Shown: in pieces, positions 46,285 to 54,659 of the stretch | Layout of the letters: each line of letters begins with the position of its first letter | Position numbering within the stretch: the first letter of the stretch is position 1 | From: Flavobacterium sp. M31R6 | GTDB lineage: Bacteria > Bacteroidota > Bacteroidia > Flavobacteriales > Flavobacteriaceae | Length of the DNA stretch: 64,000 bases | Direction: 5' to 3' | Assembly (NCBI RefSeq): GCF_013284035.1 | Contig: NZ_CP054141.1 | Coordinates: forward strand, 2,604,001-2,668,000 | The notes under the pieces: generated by a model | Databases searched by the model: none | Told to the model about the DNA's origin: nothing | What the model saw: the letters and a program-made list of their open reading frames with translations, nothing else | Program-made: the position numbers and the translations under genes

Positions 46285-47314
46285 TATATAAAGGTATTTG
46301 TATTTTGATTATATAAAAATTGAATTTTATCATTTGGTTTATGATAAAATTATTTTTGTAAATTAGTTTTAGTCTTTTTTTAGTGTTGGACAAACCAATT
46401 CCCTTTTTTGTTTTTAAAGGTGGTGAAATTACAAAATTATTTATTATTTCAAATTCAAGATCTGAATTGACAATTCTAAAATTAATTTTTATTTTTAGTT
46501 TTTCATTGTTTGCGCCTCCATGTTTAAAGGCATTTTCTAGTAGTGAAATAAAAAGTAATGGAGGGACTTTAATATTATCAATATCGGATTCAAGATTTAT
46601 TGCAACTTCTACATTTTCAAATCGTAATTTTTCTATTTCGATATAATTTTGCATATAATCGATTTCATTTATCAAAGGCACAAATTTAGTGTCATTTATA
46701 TCGTATAGAACATATTCCATTAAATTGGAAAGTTTTATGATAACATCTGGAACTTTATCCGAAGACTCTAATGAAAGCGCGTACAGATTATTCAAAGTAT
46801 TAAAAAAGAAGTGAGGCTGAATCTGATTTTTTAGATATTTTAATTTTATTTTATTTTGATTTTCCATTATCGCTTTGTTGCGATCTCTTTCCCTAAGCCA
46901 AGTTAGCATTAAATAAATAGAAGATGCAATTGCAAGGACGTATATTTCTCCAATAGTAACTGCGACAATATGGTTGATTTCAAAGGGTCTGTAGTCTCTA
47001 TTGGCTTCCGGCCAAATATTTTTTGAAATTATATAATACGTCATTACTGTTTTTAATAAGTATACGACAGCTAAGCTTGCTAATAGGGAAATGGTATATT
47101 TAATATATTTTGATTTTAATACATACCTAGGTATGAGTATTAACAAATTGAAATATACAAAAGGTATGTGAAGCGCGTATTCTAATAGATTCGACTTAAA
47201 GGAATATTTATAATCATTGAAGTAAGCTCCCCAACGCAAAAAGTTAAGAAAAAACCAGATTCCCCAGAACCATACGTGATTAATAAGTTTAATCTCAAAG
47301 CTTATTTTTTTCAT
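46274..47314 (-). CDS. LytS/YehU-type sensor histidine kinase
   Basis: The 346-residue membrane kinase has four hydrophobic helices in its first 145 residues. A His_kinase domain with QIQPHFFFNTLNNL (His168) follows, then a HATPase domain with PPLLFISLLENAFKHGG and the G-box KKGIGLSNTKKRL. There is no periplasmic sensor domain, so it probably senses through its membrane part or through a partner such as the sugar transporter. It is the cognate kinase of the LytTR regulator that overlaps its 3' end. It is transcribed away from susC. Confidence 0.92.
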   Translation of the reverse strand: MKKISFEIKLINHVWFWGIWFFLNFLRWGAYFNDYKYSFKSNLLEYALHIPFVYFNLLILIPRYVLKSKYIKYTISLLASLAVVYLLKTVMTYYIISKNIWPEANRDYRPFEINHIVAVTIGEIYVLAIASSIYLMLTWLRERDRNKAIMENQNKIKLKYLKNQIQPHFFFNTLNNLYALSLESSDKVPDVIIKLSNLMEYVLYDINDTKFVPLINEIDYMQNYIEIEKLRFENVEVAINLESDIDNIKVPPLLFISLLENAFKHGGANNEKLKIKINFRIVNSDLEFEIINNFVISPPLKTKKGIGLSNTKKRLKLIYKNNFIINQMIKFNFYIIKIQIPLYNED

Positions 47315-47455
47315 TTATTACAGTTATATGTAGAAATATATATAATAGAGTTATTTGCTGTTTTGTTTTGCAACAATAATCATTTTGTCATTAAAAAAAG
47401 CATTTTGATGAAAAAAATGTTGAAATATGAGAAAAACAGCTAAAAATATATTTTA

Positions 47456-47475
47456 GAAAACGTTTTCGAAAAACG
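47456..47475. promoter_or_regulatory. Palindromic operator candidate upstream of susC
   Basis: GAAAACGTTTTC at 47456-47467 is a perfect 12-bp palindrome, and the following CGAAAAACG nearly repeats the half site. It lies 125 bp before the susC ATG in the 277-bp divergent region. The word is LacI-like and nearly matches the site before pfkA. The rest of the region has only AT-rich sequence and a TAATTTTA box near 47560 that could be a weak -7 element. Confidence 0.45.
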
Positions 47476-47591
47476 TATTGTTGATTAAAAGATGTCGTTC
47501 GTTTAAAAAGTAATGCTGTTGGTTTAATTTATTTTTTTAAAGAGTACGTTAAGAATAATTTTACCCTATAACTAACAAAAATAATTTAAAA

Positions 47592-50500
47592 ATGAGAAAA
47601 ATTTTTTTAATCGTGATGATTATTTTTACGACGCAAGTAACCCTTGCGCAGGTAAAAAAAATCAATGGTTTTGTTTCAGATGCGACGGGTACTCCGATAC
47701 CAGGTGCAAATGTTAACGTAAAAGGCGAAGCCAATGGCGCCTCAACAGATTTTGACGGTAAATTTACAATTGAGGTTAAGCCTGGTGCTACATTAGTGAT
47801 TTCATACTTAGGATATGAAACGCGAAATGTAGTAGTAGGAGAGTCTTCAACGATCGATGTAAAGTTGAATTCAGCAGCTTCTACTGCATTGACAGAGGTG
47901 GTTGTAACTTCATTAGGGATCAAGAAATCTAAAAAATCTTTGACCTATTCTGCGCAAGAGTTAAAAGGAGAAGATCTTGTTAGAGCGAAGGATCCGAATC
48001 TTATGAACACAATTGCTGGTAAAATTGCCGGAGTTGCCGTAACTAAAAGTGCTGGTGGTACTGGAGGTTCTACAAAAGTTACTATTCGTGGAAATTCATC
48101 TACTACAAACAACAACCCTTTATATGTTGTTGATGGTGTACCAATGTTGAATATATCTTCTATTCAGCCAAACGATTCATTTGGTTCTACTCAAGGTGGT
48201 AACCGTGATGGGGGCGATGTTATTGGTTTATTGAACCCAGATGATTATGAAGGAATGACAGTGCTTAAAGGTGCTTCTGCAACGGCTTTATATGGTAGCC
48301 AGGGTGCTAGAGGTGTAATTTTATTGACTTCTAAAAAAGCAAAAGAAGGGGTTTCATCTTTTAGAGCTTCTTCAAATACTACAGTTGAAACAGCTGCTTA
48401 TTTACCTAAATTTCAAACTTCTTACATCGCTAAACCAGGAGCAGATGAATCATGGGGAGCTGCACAAAGTACACCGGATCATACAAGAGACTTTTTTGAC
48501 ACGGGAGTAACTCAAATATCTTCTTTTGGTTTTTCTACAGGATCTCAAAATTCTGCCACAAATATATCTTATGCCAATACTTCTTCTAATGGTGTTTTAC
48601 CAACTAACAGTTTGAGTAAAAACAACTTTAGCATCAGACAAATGGGAAAATTCTTTGGAGACAGATTGACAGTAAATGCTAATGCAAATTATACTTCTCA
48701 ATATGTAACAAACAGACCTACTAGTGGTTTGTATTTTAATCCGCTTACAGGTCTTTACTTGATGCCAAGAGGATATGATTTTAACGAATATAAAAATAAT
48801 TTCGAAAAATTTGACCCAGCAAGAAATTTGATGGCTCAAAATTGGATGACAGACAGAGACATCGAACAAAATCCATACTGGGGATTGAATCGTAATAAAT
48901 CTAAAGATGGTAGTCAATATATGAATGGGGCTATTGGATTAAATTACAAAGTTAACAACTGGCTTTCTATTGGATCAAGATATAATTATGATAGAATTAC
49001 TTCAGAATTTGATAAAGAGATTTATGCAACTACACAAGGTACGTTATCACATCCAAATGGTAGATACATCAATATTAACGATGTGAGCACACAAAATTAT
49101 GGTGATTTAATTGCTACAATTAACACTAAATTCAGTGACGATTTAACATTTTTTGCAAATGTAGGTACCAGTTTTACAAAAACTTCACTTAATGATGAAA
49201 CAGTTTTAGATTCTGATCCATCTGGTTTAGGGATTACAAACTGGTTTACACTTCATAATTTTAATTCTAACACTGGTAATTATCAAAATTACGGATACCG
49301 TAGAGAACAACAATCTGTTTTTGCAGCAGCTACTTTTGGTTACAAAAACATGTTGTACGTAGATATTACAGGACGTAATGACTGGTCTTCTACATTGGCA
49401 AATACTGGAAACATGTCTTTCTTCTATCCTTCTGTAGGAGCAACTTGGCTTATTTCTGAAAGTTTTACAATGCCAGAAGCAATTACATTTGCTAAAGTTC
49501 GTGCTTCTTATGCGCAAGTTGGTAATGATGTTCCAGCATTCTATACTTCTCCAACTTCTGCATATTCAGCTGCAAATCCACAAAATATCAATCCAACTGT
49601 TGGTCCAAGACCAGGTACAAATTTGAAACCTGAAAGTCAAGATTCTTATGAGTTAGGTACTGAATGGAGATTTGTTAACAACAGATTTGGAATAGAATTA
49701 ACGTACTATAATAATAAGACCAAAGATCAATTGCTTACAATTCCTGCTCCAGCTACAAATGCTGAAGGATACCAAAATTATGCTTATAATGGTGGTGTAA
49801 TTAAAAATAACGGTATTGAGATTTTAGTTAATGCTAAAATTATAGACAATGATAAATTTAAATGGGACGCTACTTTAAACTATTCAAAAAATAACAATGA
49901 AGTTTCTGGATTACCTGAAGAATTGGGAGGTACAGTTATTTTGACTCAACCAGGAGTTAACAGCTATAGATATTCATTAATAAATGGTCGTCCATTTGGA
50001 GTTATTGAAGGGATTAATCTTAAGAAAGATGCTGAAGGTAGAGTTTTATTGAATGAAGATGGTTCAATTCAAAAAACTGATTTCGAGGAAGTAGGAAATG
50101 CAAATCCAGATTATATGTTAGGTTTTAATAACTCATTCAAATTGGGTAATTATTTCTTAAACTTTACAATTGATGGACGTTTTGGAGGAGATGTAATGAG
50201 CTTGACTGAAGCAGTAAATGATCAATTTGGTGTTTCTAAAACAACCGGAGATGCAAGAGATGCTGGTGGTGTAGATATTAATGCTGTTTATGCTCCTGGA
50301 ACAACAAAAGCAGGACAAGCTTATGCTGGCAAATATAATGCAGAGAGCTACTATAGTCAAGTTGGTGGTAGAGCTGGTATAACTGGAGAGTATGTTTATA
50401 GTGCTACAAATGTAAGTTTAAGAGAATTAGCTTTTGGATATACATTTGACCTTAAAAACAGCAAAATTTTCAAAGCAGCTAATTTATCGTTAGTGGGTAG

Positions 50501-50639
50501 AAATTTATTCTTCTTCTACAAAGATGCACCATTTGACCCAAATATTTCTTTGAGTACAGGTAATGGTTTACAAGGGATTGATGTTTATGCAGCACCTTCT
50601 ACAAGAAGTATCGGTCTTAATTTAAATGTAACTTTCTAA
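47592..50639 (+). CDS. SusC/RagA-type TonB-linked outer-membrane transporter
   Basis: The 1015-residue protein has a signal peptide ([20 protein letters not shown]) and an N-terminal carboxypeptidase D-like domain (about 24-105, [20 protein letters not shown]). A TonB plug follows with the conserved [11 protein letters not shown] near residue 178, then a 22-stranded barrel ending in Phe. It imports glycans or oligosaccharides across the outer membrane using TonB energy, with the SusD partner as lid. The neighbours suggest a GlcNAc-containing substrate such as chitooligosaccharide or peptidoglycan/host glycan fragments. It lies divergent from the LytS/LytTR genes. Confidence 0.95.
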   Translation: MRKIFLIVMIIFTTQVTLAQVKKINGFVSDATGTPIPGANVNVKGEANGASTDFDGKFTIEVKPGATLVISYLGYETRNVVVGESSTIDVKLNSAASTALTEVVVTSLGIKKSKKSLTYSAQELKGEDLVRAKDPNLMNTIAGKIAGVAVTKSAGGTGGSTKVTIRGNSSTTNNNPLYVVDGVPMLNISSIQPNDSFGSTQGGNRDGGDVIGLLNPDDYEGMTVLKGASATALYGSQGARGVILLTSKKAKEGVSSFRASSNTTVETAAYLPKFQTSYIAKPGADESWGAAQSTPDHTRDFFDTGVTQISSFGFSTGSQNSATNISYANTSSNGVLPTNSLSKNNFSIRQMGKFFGDRLTVNANANYTSQYVTNRPTSGLYFNPLTGLYLMPRGYDFNEYKNNFEKFDPARNLMAQNWMTDRDIEQNPYWGLNRNKSKDGSQYMNGAIGLNYKVNNWLSIGSRYNYDRITSEFDKEIYATTQGTLSHPNGRYININDVSTQNYGDLIATINTKFSDDLTFFANVGTSFTKTSLNDETVLDSDPSGLGITNWFTLHNFNSNTGNYQNYGYRREQQSVFAAATFGYKNMLYVDITGRNDWSSTLANTGNMSFFYPSVGATWLISESFTMPEAITFAKVRASYAQVGNDVPAFYTSPTSAYSAANPQNINPTVGPRPGTNLKPESQDSYELGTEWRFVNNRFGIELTYYNNKTKDQLLTIPAPATNAEGYQNYAYNGGVIKNNGIEILVNAKIIDNDKFKWDATLNYSKNNNEVSGLPEELGGTVILTQPGVNSYRYSLINGRPFGVIEGINLKKDAEGRVLLNEDGSIQKTDFEEVGNANPDYMLGFNNSFKLGNYFLNFTIDGRFGGDVMSLTEAVNDQFGVSKTTGDARDAGGVDINAVYAPGTTKAGQAYAGKYNAESYYSQVGGRAGITGEYVYSATNVSLRELAFGYTFDLKNSKIFKAANLSLVGRNLFFFYKDAPFDPNISLSTGNGLQGIDVYAAPSTRSIGLNLNVTF

Positions 50640-50650
50640 TCTATATCATC

Positions 50651-52231
50651 ATGATACTAAATAAAATAAAAACAACTGCTATATGCGCGACATTGCTTGC
50701 CGCAATAAGTTGTACAAGCGATTTCAACGAAACGAACACGAATCCAACTGGGATTACCGCTAAAGACCTTGAGCAGGATTTTAATCATGTAAAAGTTCCT
50801 TTCAGTACTGTTTTTACAGGGATTTTCAATACAACACACTGGAAATACCAATTGCAACAAAATCTTAATGCTGATATATGGTCAGGATATATGGCTACTC
50901 CAACACCTTTTAAAGGAGCAGCAGGAGATAACTCAAACTACAATCTTGTTGATGGTTGGAATGGTTTTATCTGGAGTTTGCCTTATACAGATGTAATGGC
51001 AAATACACTTAAAATTGAGCAAAGAACCAAAGGAAAATACGATCAATTTTATGCAATTTCTTTGATCTTGAAAGTAGAAGGAATGCACAGGGTTACAGAT
51101 GTCTTTGGACCAATTGTATATTCTCAATTTGGAACTACAGACGCTACAATTCCTTATGATTCACAGGAAGAAGTATATACTAAAATGTTTTCTGAACTAG
51201 ATTTTGCTGTTACAGAATTAACTAAAAGAGTAAATGCTGGTGAAGCTTCAACTTTTGTGAGTACAGACATGAGTGGTTACGGTGGTGATTACAAACAATG
51301 GGTTAAATATGCAAATTCATTGCGTTTGCGTTTGGCTATGAGAATTGTTAAAATTAAACCAGCCTTGGCTAAAACAGAAGCGGAAAAAGCAATTAGTCAT
51401 CCTTTTGGTGTAATGACTACAAATGCTGATATCGCTAAAGTTATTATTCCTAATTATATTGATCCAATTTTAACAATCTCTTCGGCATGGGGAGATATTA
51501 GAATGTCTGCTGATATGGAATCAATTATGAATGGATACTCTGATCCAAGACTTGCTAAATACTTTAAAGAATCTGCTGATTTTCCTGGCGAATACAGAGG
51601 AGTTCGTACAGGTATTAATATGATAGCTAAGTCTGATCGTACAGGTATGTCTGAAATTGGTTCAATTGTTGGATCAAATGAAAAAGTGTTAATGACTACT
51701 GCTGAAGTTTATTTCTTGAGAGCTGAAGGTGCTTTAAGAGGTTGGAATATGGGTGGAACTGCTCAAGCTTTATATGAAGCGGGTATAACAGCTTCATTTA
51801 CACAACATGGAGCTTCAGGAGCAGCTGCTTATATAGCTGATAATGTTAGTACAGCTAAAGATTTTGTTGACGTTAAAGATGCTGCTAATAATGGAGCAGC
51901 AGTGAATAATGTTACTATTGCTTGGGATGGTGCAGCAGCAAATGAGGTAAAGTTGCAAAAAATCATTACTCAAAAATGGATTGCTAACTTCCCAGAAGGT
52001 CAAGAAGCTTGGTCAGAATACAGAAGAACTGGATATCCAAAATTATTCAGAGCGTTACACAATACAAGTGGAGGAACAATCACTACGCAATTTGGTCCAC
52101 GTAGAGTAAATTTTGTACAAACTGAAAAAGACGGTAACCCTGGTGGTGTGGCTACAGGACTTGCTAAATTAGGAGGGCCTGATAATGGAGGAACCAGACT
52201 TTGGTGGGATACTACTGGAGCTAATTTCTAA
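50651..52231 (+). CDS. SusD/RagB-family surface glycan-binding lipoprotein
   Basis: The 526-residue lipoprotein has a signal ending AAISC (Cys21) and a helical TPR-like SusD fold. The region NTNPTGITAKDLEQDF near the start and the C-terminal YRRTGYPKLF motif place it in the SusD-like subgroup related to PF12771. It sits on the cell surface and closes over the SusC barrel. It starts 11 bp after susC. A stem-loop without a T run follows the stop codon. Confidence 0.93.
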   Translation: MILNKIKTTAICATLLAAISCTSDFNETNTNPTGITAKDLEQDFNHVKVPFSTVFTGIFNTTHWKYQLQQNLNADIWSGYMATPTPFKGAAGDNSNYNLVDGWNGFIWSLPYTDVMANTLKIEQRTKGKYDQFYAISLILKVEGMHRVTDVFGPIVYSQFGTTDATIPYDSQEEVYTKMFSELDFAVTELTKRVNAGEASTFVSTDMSGYGGDYKQWVKYANSLRLRLAMRIVKIKPALAKTEAEKAISHPFGVMTTNADIAKVIIPNYIDPILTISSAWGDIRMSADMESIMNGYSDPRLAKYFKESADFPGEYRGVRTGINMIAKSDRTGMSEIGSIVGSNEKVLMTTAEVYFLRAEGALRGWNMGGTAQALYEAGITASFTQHGASGAAAYIADNVSTAKDFVDVKDAANNGAAVNNVTIAWDGAAANEVKLQKIITQKWIANFPEGQEAWSEYRRTGYPKLFRALHNTSGGTITTQFGPRRVNFVQTEKDGNPGGVATGLAKLGGPDNGGTRLWWDTTGANF

Positions 52232-52256
52232 AATATACAAATAGTTATTTTTTATT

Positions 52257-52280
52257 CCAGACAGGTGAAAGCCTGTCTGG
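52257..52280 (+). other. Stable stem-loop after susD
   Basis: A perfect 9-bp GC-containing stem (CCAGACAGG with CCTGTCTGG) closes a 6-nt loop. The sequence after it is A-rich rather than T-rich, so it is more likely an RNA-stabilising 3' structure or attenuator than a classical terminator. Confidence 0.6.
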
Positions 52281-52368
52281 ATATAAAAAAAATGAAGAAT
52301 TGAAAAATGATGTTGCAAGATTTTTTAATTGATTTTTAAAGGTTTTATAACCAATCGCTCCGATTTGT

Positions 52369-52472
52369 AAAGTAATTTTACTTTGTTTTAAGAGCCTATT
52401 ACTATTGAAATTTCTTTTTATTTTTTTAGAAAATAAAATTTATATATAAACAAAGCTGATTTCGCTTTGTTT
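52369..52472. repeat. Two further inverted repeats in the susD-nagB gap
   Basis: The 363-bp gap holds no gene. It carries AAAGTAA/TTACTTT (52369-52384) and AAACAAAGC/GCTTTGTTT (52448-52456 with 52464-52472, 7-nt loop). The second is a perfect 9-bp hairpin about 120 bp before the nagB ATG. They could be regulator sites or leader RNA folds. I found no clear TAnnTTTG box. Confidence 0.5.
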
Positions 52473-52594
52473 CAAAAAAAACTAGAATTAAAATTATAAG
52501 CACAAGATATAAATATTTCAGATTTAAGAATTTAATGTCTTAATTGTATTTATATTACTATTCCTTAAGATAAAAATATATAATTATAAAAAAC

Positions 52595-54532
52595 ATGAGA
52601 ACTACATCAATTATAGGTAATGACATAAGCTTCAAAAAAGCGGGTCAGTTTGAAGATACCCGTTTTGAAAAAATCCACAACGTAATTTTTAAAAACTCAA
52701 CGGATGCTTCAATAATTGTTGCCCAGGAGATTGCCGATTTAATTCGTTCCAAACAAGAAAAAAACAAAAAGTGTGTATTAGGTCTAGCTACAGGTTCTTC
52801 ACCAATAAAAGTGTATCAGGAATTGGTTCGTATGCACAAAGAGGAAGGCTTGAGTTTTGATAATGTTGTGACTTTCAACTTGGACGAATATTATCCTATG
52901 CCGAAGGAAAGTAACCAAAGTTACCATTATTTCATGCACCAGCATCTTTTTAATCATGTTGACATCAGACCCGAAAATATTAATATTCCTGACGGAACAG
53001 TTGCTTTGGAAGACCTGAACCAGTTTTGTGTTGATTATGAAATGAATATTAAAAATGCCGGAGGATTGGATTTTCAATTGTTGGGAATTGGTCGTACGGG
53101 TCACGTTGGTTTTAATGAGCCGGGTTCACACATCAATTCTGGAACTAGGATTATCACTTTGGACCATATAACCAAAGTGGATGCTTCTGGTGATTTCAAT
53201 GGAATTGGGAATGTCCCTAAAAAGGCTATCACGATGGGAGTTTCTACAATTCTTCGTTCTAAAAGAATTGTCTTGATGGCTTGGGGACAAAATAAAGCAT
53301 CCATTATCAAGAGAACCATTCAAGGCGATATCAGCTCTGAAGTTCCTGCGACATTTTTGCAAAATCATAACAATACTACTTTTGTGTTGGATGAAGGTGC
53401 AGCATCAGAATTGACGAGATTGGAAACACCTTGGTTAGTTGGAGAATGTATTTGGACGGAACAGTTGAAAAATAAAGCAATTGTTTGGCTCTGCCAACAT
53501 ACCGATCAATCAATCCTTAAATTGACTGACAGAGATTACAACAACAATGGAATGTCCGATTTATTGGCAGCAGGAAGTTCGGCTTACGATTTGAACATCA
53601 ATATGTTTAATGTATTGCAACATACCATTACTGGGTGGCCAGGAGGAAAGCCGAATACAGATGACAGTAATAGACCGGAACGCTCGAATCCTGCTAAGAA
53701 AAGAGTGATTCTGTTCAGTCCGCATCCAGACGATGACGTTATTTCGATGGGAGGAACGTTTGCTAAATTAATAAAGCAAGGTCACGATGTACATGTGGTG
53801 TATCAAACTTCTGGAAACATTGCGGTTACTGATGATGAGGCATTGAAGTTTGCTGAAGTGTGCAATGATTTTGTCGAAAAAGATAAATCAGGAATCAATT
53901 TTCAAGCTGTAATAGATTCAATCAATTCAAAAACAATTGGTCAAAGCGATTCTACCGAAGTGCGTAAATTAAAAGGATTAATTAGAAGACGCGAGTCGTA
54001 CGCGGCAACAAGATACATCGGTTTGAAAGACGAAAACACTCATTTCTTGGATATGCCATTCTATGAAACGGGTATGGTTCAAAAGAAACCATTAGGACCA
54101 GAAGATATTGCAATTGTAAAGGAAATTATCGAGAGAATTAAACCACATCAAGTATTTGCTGCAGGAGATCTTGCCGATCCGCACGGTACACACGAAGTAT
54201 GTCTGAATGCTATTTTTGCGGCCATGAAAGCATTAAAATCGAAACCATTCATGAACGATTGTTGGTTGTGGTTGTACAGAGGAGCATGGCATGAATGGGA
54301 TATACATGAAATTGATATGGCCGTTCCATTGAGTCCTGATGAAGTTATGTTGAAAAGACAAGCCATTTTGTACCACCAATCCCAAAAAGACAGAGTAATG
54401 TTCCAAGGAAATGATTCAAGAGAATTTTGGGTTAGAGCCGAGGATCGAAATAAAAGCACGGCAAAATTATACGATAAATTAGGGCTTGCCGAGTATGAGG
54501 CAATCGAAGCTTTTAAACGTTTTGAGTACTAA
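52595..54532 (+). CDS. nagB: Glucosamine-6-phosphate deaminase fused to a PIG-L deacetylase domain
   Basis: The 645-residue protein joins two enzymes. Residues about 35-290 are NagB-like: LGLATGSSPIKVYQEL, FNLDEYYPM (Asp97) and GIGRTGHVGFNEPGS. Here the position of E. coli NagB Asp141 is Thr168, while His170 and Glu175 of the triad are kept. Residues about 365-640 form a PIG-L/LmbE domain with the zinc motif SPHPDDDVISMGG and AAGDLADPHGTHEV. NagB converts glucosamine-6-phosphate to fructose-6-phosphate; PIG-L proteins deacetylate GlcNAc groups. No nagA is present, so the fused domain may supply the deacetylation (inference). Such fusions are known in Bacteroidota. No signal peptide is seen, so it is cytosolic. 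Confidence 0.92.
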   Translation: MRTTSIIGNDISFKKAGQFEDTRFEKIHNVIFKNSTDASIIVAQEIADLIRSKQEKNKKCVLGLATGSSPIKVYQELVRMHKEEGLSFDNVVTFNLDEYYPMPKESNQSYHYFMHQHLFNHVDIRPENINIPDGTVALEDLNQFCVDYEMNIKNAGGLDFQLLGIGRTGHVGFNEPGSHINSGTRIITLDHITKVDASGDFNGIGNVPKKAITMGVSTILRSKRIVLMAWGQNKASIIKRTIQGDISSEVPATFLQNHNNTTFVLDEGAASELTRLETPWLVGECIWTEQLKNKAIVWLCQHTDQSILKLTDRDYNNNGMSDLLAAGSSAYDLNINMFNVLQHTITGWPGGKPNTDDSNRPERSNPAKKRVILFSPHPDDDVISMGGTFAKLIKQGHDVHVVYQTSGNIAVTDDEALKFAEVCNDFVEKDKSGINFQAVIDSINSKTIGQSDSTEVRKLKGLIRRRESYAATRYIGLKDENTHFLDMPFYETGMVQKKPLGPEDIAIVKEIIERIKPHQVFAAGDLADPHGTHEVCLNAIFAAMKALKSKPFMNDCWLWLYRGAWHEWDIHEIDMAVPLSPDEVMLKRQAILYHQSQKDRVMFQGNDSREFWVRAEDRNKSTAKLYDKLGLAEYEAIEAFKRFEY

Positions 54533-54567
54533 ATACCACTTTTTGTTTTGAGTGTTTACTGGAGAGC

Positions 54568-54602
54568 TAGACTCAAGTTTATGTATTAATTCTTGAGTTT
54601 AG
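54568..54602 (+). other. Inverted repeat between nagB and the GH20 gene
   Basis: ACTCAAG at 54571-54577 pairs with CTTGAGT at 54592-54598, extended by TA/TA and a G-T pair. The 14-nt loop and missing T run make it a weak attenuator or operator candidate. Confidence 0.35.
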
Positions 54603-54659
54603 TGCTTGTTTTAAACTGATTTTTCGAAGTTCAGATTTTTAATATCTTTTTTTTATAAA

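Noticed and set aside
52448..52472. AAACAAAGC/GCTTTGTTT hairpin considered as a terminator
   Set aside because: Neither strand has a T run directly after the stem.
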